From IGN2 sp964639955 (GTDB taxonomy: Bacteria > Bacteroidota > Ignavibacteria > Ignavibacteriales > Ignavibacteriaceae), in NCBI GenBank assembly GCA_964639955.1, contig CAZXGJ010000002.1, forward strand, positions 85,369-149,368: 64,000 nt of DNA, in the 5' to 3' direction. Shown here in pieces: positions 60,651 to 64,000 of the stretch (positions are counted from its first letter, which is position 1; every line of letters begins with the position of its first letter). The position numbers and the translations under genes were made by a program. The notes under the pieces are model-generated. The model ran no database searches. It saw only the letters and a list, made by a program, of their open reading frames with translations, and was not told where the DNA came from.

Positions 60651-61100
60651 TCAGGAAGATTTATAAGTACTTTTACAATATGAATTTATTAATTCAACAT
60701 TATTAAGAAGAAGAGGAGTTAATTTTAAGGTTCTGATAAAGACAGATTTAATAACATCGGGTAAATATTCGTGAACAATTGAATTCCTGAGCTCACGCAT
60801 TTCCATCATTTCTTCCGCCCCGGAAATAAGATTCTTTTTTTCTCCTAAATTAATTGAATCTCTTACTGTATTTACTTCATCAAGATCGATTGAATGAATT
60901 GTTTTCAAAACTCTTTGTACTATTATATCGTTTAATCTTGCGAAACGTGAAGCCAGGTTTTCAAATGCATCAAGCTCTTTTAATGCATATTTCTTTTTTG
61001 TTCTGATCCTGCGGCACTTTTTATAGCTGTAATTAAGAACTGAAGCAGCATCATTCATCAGCTTCAGTTCACTTTGGAGGAGGGCAAGCATTTTATTCAT
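60651..61100 (-). CDS. HEPN-domain (HepT-like) protein
   Basis: A 149-aa helical protein. The RNase-type motif R-x4-H-x-Y appears as RNSIVHEY near residue 106. Such HEPN proteins (HepT) are the toxin of MNT-HEPN modules, in which the paired nucleotidyltransferase AMPylates the HEPN Tyr. The nucleotidyltransferase gene lies 16 nt upstream, the expected order. The module sits between duplicated glycosyltransferase ends (see findings). Confidence 0.85.
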   Translation of the reverse strand: MNKMLALLQSELKLMNDAASVLNYSYKKCRRIRTKKKYALKELDAFENLASRFARLNDIIVQRVLKTIHSIDLDEVNTVRDSINLGEKKNLISGAEEMMEMRELRNSIVHEYLPDVIKSVFIRTLKLTPLLLNNVELINSYCKSTYKSS

Positions 61101-61116
61101 GATGAATTATAACACC

Positions 61117-61401
61117 CTAGATTATTCTCACAGATTTATCATATACCAAGTCAACAAAAGGATTTGATCTGTCTTTAGCAATTAGAATGTCAATTTTCTG
61201 ATCGCCGAGGAGTTCTTTTAATTTTGCCGATATCCTGAGCTTATCTTCAAATCTTAATTTATTTGAGAAAATAAGCAGGTCAATATCTCCACCTCTTTTA
61301 TTATCGTTAACACGGGAACCGAACAAGCGTATAATTGCAGCGCTGTCATACCCTCTGATAACTGAAGCGATTGTCTGTTTTTCGATGTCAGAAAGCCGCA
61401 T
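61117..61401 (-). CDS. MNT-domain nucleotidyltransferase (MntA-like antitoxin)
   Basis: A 94-aa minimal nucleotidyltransferase. LFGSRVNDNKRGGDIDLLIF carries the G-S-x9-DxD core of MNT proteins; the spacer is one shorter than the commonly quoted GSx10DxD. MntA-like proteins AMPylate HepT. The gene is 16 nt upstream of the HEPN gene on the same strand. Function as a toxin-antitoxin pair is inferred from family and pairing. Confidence 0.87.
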   Translation of the reverse strand: MRLSDIEKQTIASVIRGYDSAAIIRLFGSRVNDNKRGGDIDLLIFSNKLRFEDKLRISAKLKELLGDQKIDILIAKDRSNPFVDLVYDKSVRII

Positions 61402-61719
61402 ATTTTATAAAGATGCTTTTTAATTTATTCTTTTACGAAATTTACATAAAAAATTATTTATTCAAGTTGACCGCTTAAAATTTTAAAACCGTCAAAACGG
61501 TTTAAAACTTTTACTTTTTTCTTATTAACCCACGACTTAAGTCGTGGGTTAATCAAACAAAAAAACAATTTCTTGTAACCGTTTCAACGGTTTTTAGCTC
61601 ACCGATGAATTAGGCGGTCAATTTGAGTTATTTATTATTTAAAACGCGAATTAATTCAAAAGTTAAGCCGTTTTAAACAGCATATAATGTTGAATAGCAG
61701 AGAAGTCTGTTAAATCCAA
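61402..61719. other. Intergenic region with a REP-like palindrome cluster
   Basis: About 318 bases with three hairpins: AAACCGT/ACGGTTT at 61486-61503, a 30-nt perfect palindrome at 61524-61553 (arms ending CCCACGACTT / AAGTCGTGGG), and AACCGTT-TC-AACGGTT at 61577-61592 followed by T residues. No gene or transposase. The inverted words resemble REP elements mobilised by RAYT enzymes, but none is present here. Confidence 0.65.
61524..61553. repeat. 30-nt perfect palindrome
   Basis: Arms ATTAACCCACGACTT and its complement join without a loop. It is the strongest element of the REP-like cluster. A second copy was not noticed in the window. Confidence 0.8.
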
Positions 61720-61878
61720 CTAAGCGGGCTTGCATATTTCCGGAAAACATGAAGTATCGAGGTGGATTAATTCAAAATCATTTTTCAGTGTTGAATTAAG
61801 TATAACACTGTCAGCTACCGTAGGACCGAAGTAAGGTGGAGGGAGTTTGGCTAAAAACAATATCTTCTTTTTATTCAT
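61720..61878 (-). pseudogene. Truncated glycosyltransferase N-terminus (partial duplicate)
   Basis: A 52-codon frame, starting KKKILFLAKLPPPYFGPTVAD and ending CFPEICKPA, then stop. Its first 43 or so codons match the N-terminus of the intact glycosyltransferase at 59466-60575 closely (about 85% of bases by eye over about 125 bp). It is truncated after the Asp-Thr-Ser that follows LIHLD, so it cannot be a functional GT-B enzyme. Its ATG overlaps the stop of the O-antigen polymerase gene (ATGA), suggesting the full glycosyltransferase once followed that gene directly. Confidence 0.75.
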
Positions 61879-63167
61879 AAATTATTTTTGGAAGCAGGTG
61901 GAGCATTAATATATTCTGCATTTGCAGATAACTTAGAAATTCTCATTTTATGTATAGTTGATGGTTTTAAATTTATTAACCCGACCAGAATAAAAGTAGC
62001 CCAGAGGAAGAAAGTATAAGTAAATGACATGTAACCGAAACCTATTATTATTATAATTATAAGTAAAGTTATAGCCATAAAGTACTCAGGGCTCCTTGTA
62101 TATAAATATAATAATGCTAACCTCTTCAGAAACCTGAACAACATAAACAGGAATATTAACAAACCGGAAGCACCACTAAGCAGTAAAAATCCTATATATT
62201 GATTGTGCATTGTATAAAAATTAAAAGTGCCGAATAGTTGCTCGGAAAAATTGTAGTCCTCTGTATACAAATCGTATGCATCTATCCACCTCCTGAACCT
62301 GCCTGAACCAAAACCACGCGCATCATATATGCTGAAATATGGAACGTTGTAAGCTTTAATTACAGCAACTTCAGCATTAAAACGCTTCTGGATATTTTCA
62401 CTCTCATTAAATAAAATAATACCTGCTATAAAAACAGCAGGAGCAATCAGTAATATCTTTTTCTTAAAAAAACCAAACCAGGCAATTGTAAAAAAAGCGG
62501 CAACGATGAGGGAAATTTTTGTAAGTGTGATAGCTAATACAAGAATAACTATCACATAAGTGGCAATAAGAAAATAAAAATATTTTTTGTATCGGAAGGA
62601 TGATAACCTTACTTTTTCGTAAAAAAGAGTACCGAATGCAAGAGAGATTAAAGCAACAAGTGAGAAGGTCATTGCATCACCGTAGAACCCAGCAAACCGG
62701 CTTACATCCTGTGATATATCAATTTTTCCTATTCCCCCAAAAAACATAAAGACAGTTACAGCAGTGGCAAAGAAAGATGATAACCAGATAGTTTTATAAA
62801 ATTTAAGCCTGAAAACTTCATCATCCATATAATAGAAAAAGAATGAATAAAAAATATAGGGTGCCCCTGTGCTGATTATTACATCAAGGATAGAGACAGG
62901 TGATTTTTCAACTTCAATGAAAGCACTGAAACCGGCAAGAATAACAAAAGCTATAAACCCCATAACAGGATACGAGTTAAATATTTTCCTATCCTTTTTC
63001 AAATAAAAATCAATTAATCCCCATATAGCTATAATTACTGCAAACAGACCATAGAAATCAAGTGCACCGAGCTTTTTACCGCCAATATAAATAAAACGAA
63101 GCGAGACAAGCTGGGATGCGAAAGGATAAAAAGCTAAAATAATAAGTATTAAATTTCTTAAAAACAT
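61875..63167 (-). CDS. O-antigen polymerase-like membrane protein
   Basis: A 430-aa membrane protein of about 11-12 helices, typical of the O-antigen ligase/polymerase superfamily. SGRFRRWIDAYDLYTEDYNFSEQLFG-TFNFYTMHNQYIGFLLLSG near residue 290 matches the pattern of the large periplasmic loop, with His in MHNQY. It is the second such protein in the window. It is followed by an ATGA overlap with the truncated glycosyltransferase and preceded by the glycosyltransferase at the window edge after 6 nt, so it was or is part of that transcript. Confidence 0.8.
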   Translation of the reverse strand: MFLRNLILIILAFYPFASQLVSLRFIYIGGKKLGALDFYGLFAVIIAIWGLIDFYLKKDRKIFNSYPVMGFIAFVILAGFSAFIEVEKSPVSILDVIISTGAPYIFYSFFFYYMDDEVFRLKFYKTIWLSSFFATAVTVFMFFGGIGKIDISQDVSRFAGFYGDAMTFSLVALISLAFGTLFYEKVRLSSFRYKKYFYFLIATYVIVILVLAITLTKISLIVAAFFTIAWFGFFKKKILLIAPAVFIAGIILFNESENIQKRFNAEVAVIKAYNVPYFSIYDARGFGSGRFRRWIDAYDLYTEDYNFSEQLFGTFNFYTMHNQYIGFLLLSGASGLLIFLFMLFRFLKRLALLYLYTRSPEYFMAITLLIIIIIIGFGYMSFTYTFFLWATFILVGLINLKPSTIHKMRISKLSANAEYINAPPASKNNL

Positions 63168-63173
63168 TTTACA

Positions 63174-64000
63174 TTAATTCATGCTTTGCTTATATATTGC
63201 TTTAATAAAGCCTTCTGCGCTCTTTTCAAAGTTAATATTTTCGGATATAAAAATTTTTGCATTATTACCCACTCTTTTCAATTCGCCCGTATCTGATAAC
63301 AGGGAATTTACTTTTTTTACAACTGATTCAGTTTCTTCAAAATCCACTTTAAACCCTGTTTCATTTTCAATGATAAGATCCTGTGAGGCACCTGCGTGAA
63401 CTGAAGCAATACATGGGACACCTGCAGCCATTGCTTCAACAAGAACCAATCCCCAGATGTCATATTCGCTGGGGAATAAAAAGAGGTCAGCCTGAGTGAG
63501 AAACTCAGGAATTTCATTTTGTTGCCTGAATCCGTGAAACCGGATATAACTGCTTAGTTGTAATTTTTCTACTTGCGATTTGAGCTTATTGTTTTCAGGT
63601 CCATCTCCGACAATATCAATTATGAAATCATTTCTAAGTATTTTTAATTCTGAAGCAATATTTATTAAAAGATCTACTCTTTTACCTCTGGAAAGATGCC
63701 CGATATAAAGAAGATGTTTTATTTCATCCGGTCTGATCAGATTCTGTAATTTTCTTTCTGTTTCTCTTTTATAAAAATCTATATCAGTTGTATTAAAAGA
63801 TATGAAAATCTTTCCAGGTTCAGCACCCAATTTAAGCAGGTATTCTTTAGCCAAGGTACCATAAGCTATAAAGGATGCAGCTCTTCTGAGCAGCAACTTA
63901 CGATAGAATTTTCTAAGAAGTGAATCTGATCTTCCTTTTGTATTTATGCTTCCTGACCAGATAATATAATTTATTTTTCTAATTAATGATATAAAAAATA
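63174..64000 (-). CDS. Glycosyltransferase family 4 protein (5' end outside window)
   Basis: About 275 residues visible. The frame is open to the window edge through INYIIWSGSINTKGRSDSL, so the TTG at 63896 is not its true start. It has a nucleotide-sugar fold with LLYIGHLSRGKRVDLLINIA, VGDGPENNKLKSQV, DLFLFPSEYDIWGLVLVEAMAAGVPCIAS (the E-x7-E region) and a C-terminal helix. The donor and acceptor are unknown. It is the upstream member of the polymerase-containing operon. Confidence 0.92.
   Translation of the reverse strand, partial: FFISLIRKINYIIWSGSINTKGRSDSLLRKFYRKLLLRRAASFIAYGTLAKEYLLKLGAEPGKIFISFNTTDIDFYKRETERKLQNLIRPDEIKHLLYIGHLSRGKRVDLLINIASELKILRNDFIIDIVGDGPENNKLKSQVEKLQLSSYIRFHGFRQQNEIPEFLTQADLFLFPSEYDIWGLVLVEAMAAGVPCIASVHAGASQDLIIENETGFKVDFEETESVVKKVNSLLSDTGELKRVGNNAKIFISENINFEKSAEGFIKAIYKQSMN

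Noticed and set aside
61402..61719. CRISPR array
   Set aside because: The hairpins differ and have no equal-length spacers.

Overview
The window looks like a chromosomal segment of a low-GC member of the Bacteroidota, most likely the Ignavibacteria lineage (inference). The evidence is a gldA-gldF-gldG set, PorV/PorQ-like and DUF4835 (PorD-like) proteins, a serine palmitoyltransferase-type enzyme, and promoters with a -33 TTG and a -7 TAnnTTTG-like box separated by exactly 20 nt at five loci. Strong Shine-Dalgarno sequences (GGAGG) and several TTG starts are also used, which is not typical of the classical Bacteroidetes. No rRNA, CRISPR array, prophage or complete insertion sequence was seen.

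Region 1 (1-18.1 kb) holds housekeeping and envelope genes. It has the 3' end of purD, a DnaE-like protein that stops after the third catalytic aspartate, a MauE/rhodanese pair, tRNA-Leu(CAA), two small proteins, and adjacent glnS and gltX. Next come a three-receiver hybrid sensor whose kinase core has lost its phospho-acceptor His and a key N-box Asn, a helix-hairpin-helix outer-membrane protein, a PorV/PorQ-like barrel and a DUF4835 protein. A candidate sphingolipid module follows (GNAT acyltransferase, serine palmitoyltransferase, divergent NAD-dependent reductase), then a haem lipoprotein and tRNA-Ala(GGC).

Region 2 (18.1-39.9 kb) is a set of short operons: MATE transporter; SpoIID-maf-membrane flippase-like; YtxH-DUF948-like-EF-G paralogue-HIT; MORN-DUF72; tRNA(CAT); an orphan DNA methyltransferase; a CHAD protein; a mono-haem barrel; gldA-gldF-gldG-DUF4340; and Nudix-HAD-lemA-DUF2207.

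Region 3 (39.9-64 kb), nearly all on the minus strand, is a surface-polysaccharide locus. It has wecB, an OmpA-TSP3-SPOR protein, a Wzi-like protein, and a membrane sugar transferase with an inserted methyltransferase-like domain. A tight six-gene unit follows (two helical-toroid proteins around a formyltransferase, a deacetylase-like protein, a hexapeptide acyltransferase and a DUF354 protein), then a two-domain oxidoreductase, two O-antigen polymerase/ligase-like proteins, asnB and two glycosyltransferases. This region carries degenerate 7-bp tandem repeats (some translated inside genes), hairpin repeats, a REP-like palindrome cluster, and an MNT-HEPN pair lying between an intact glycosyltransferase and a 5'-truncated copy of it. 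The window ends inside a glycosyltransferase gene.
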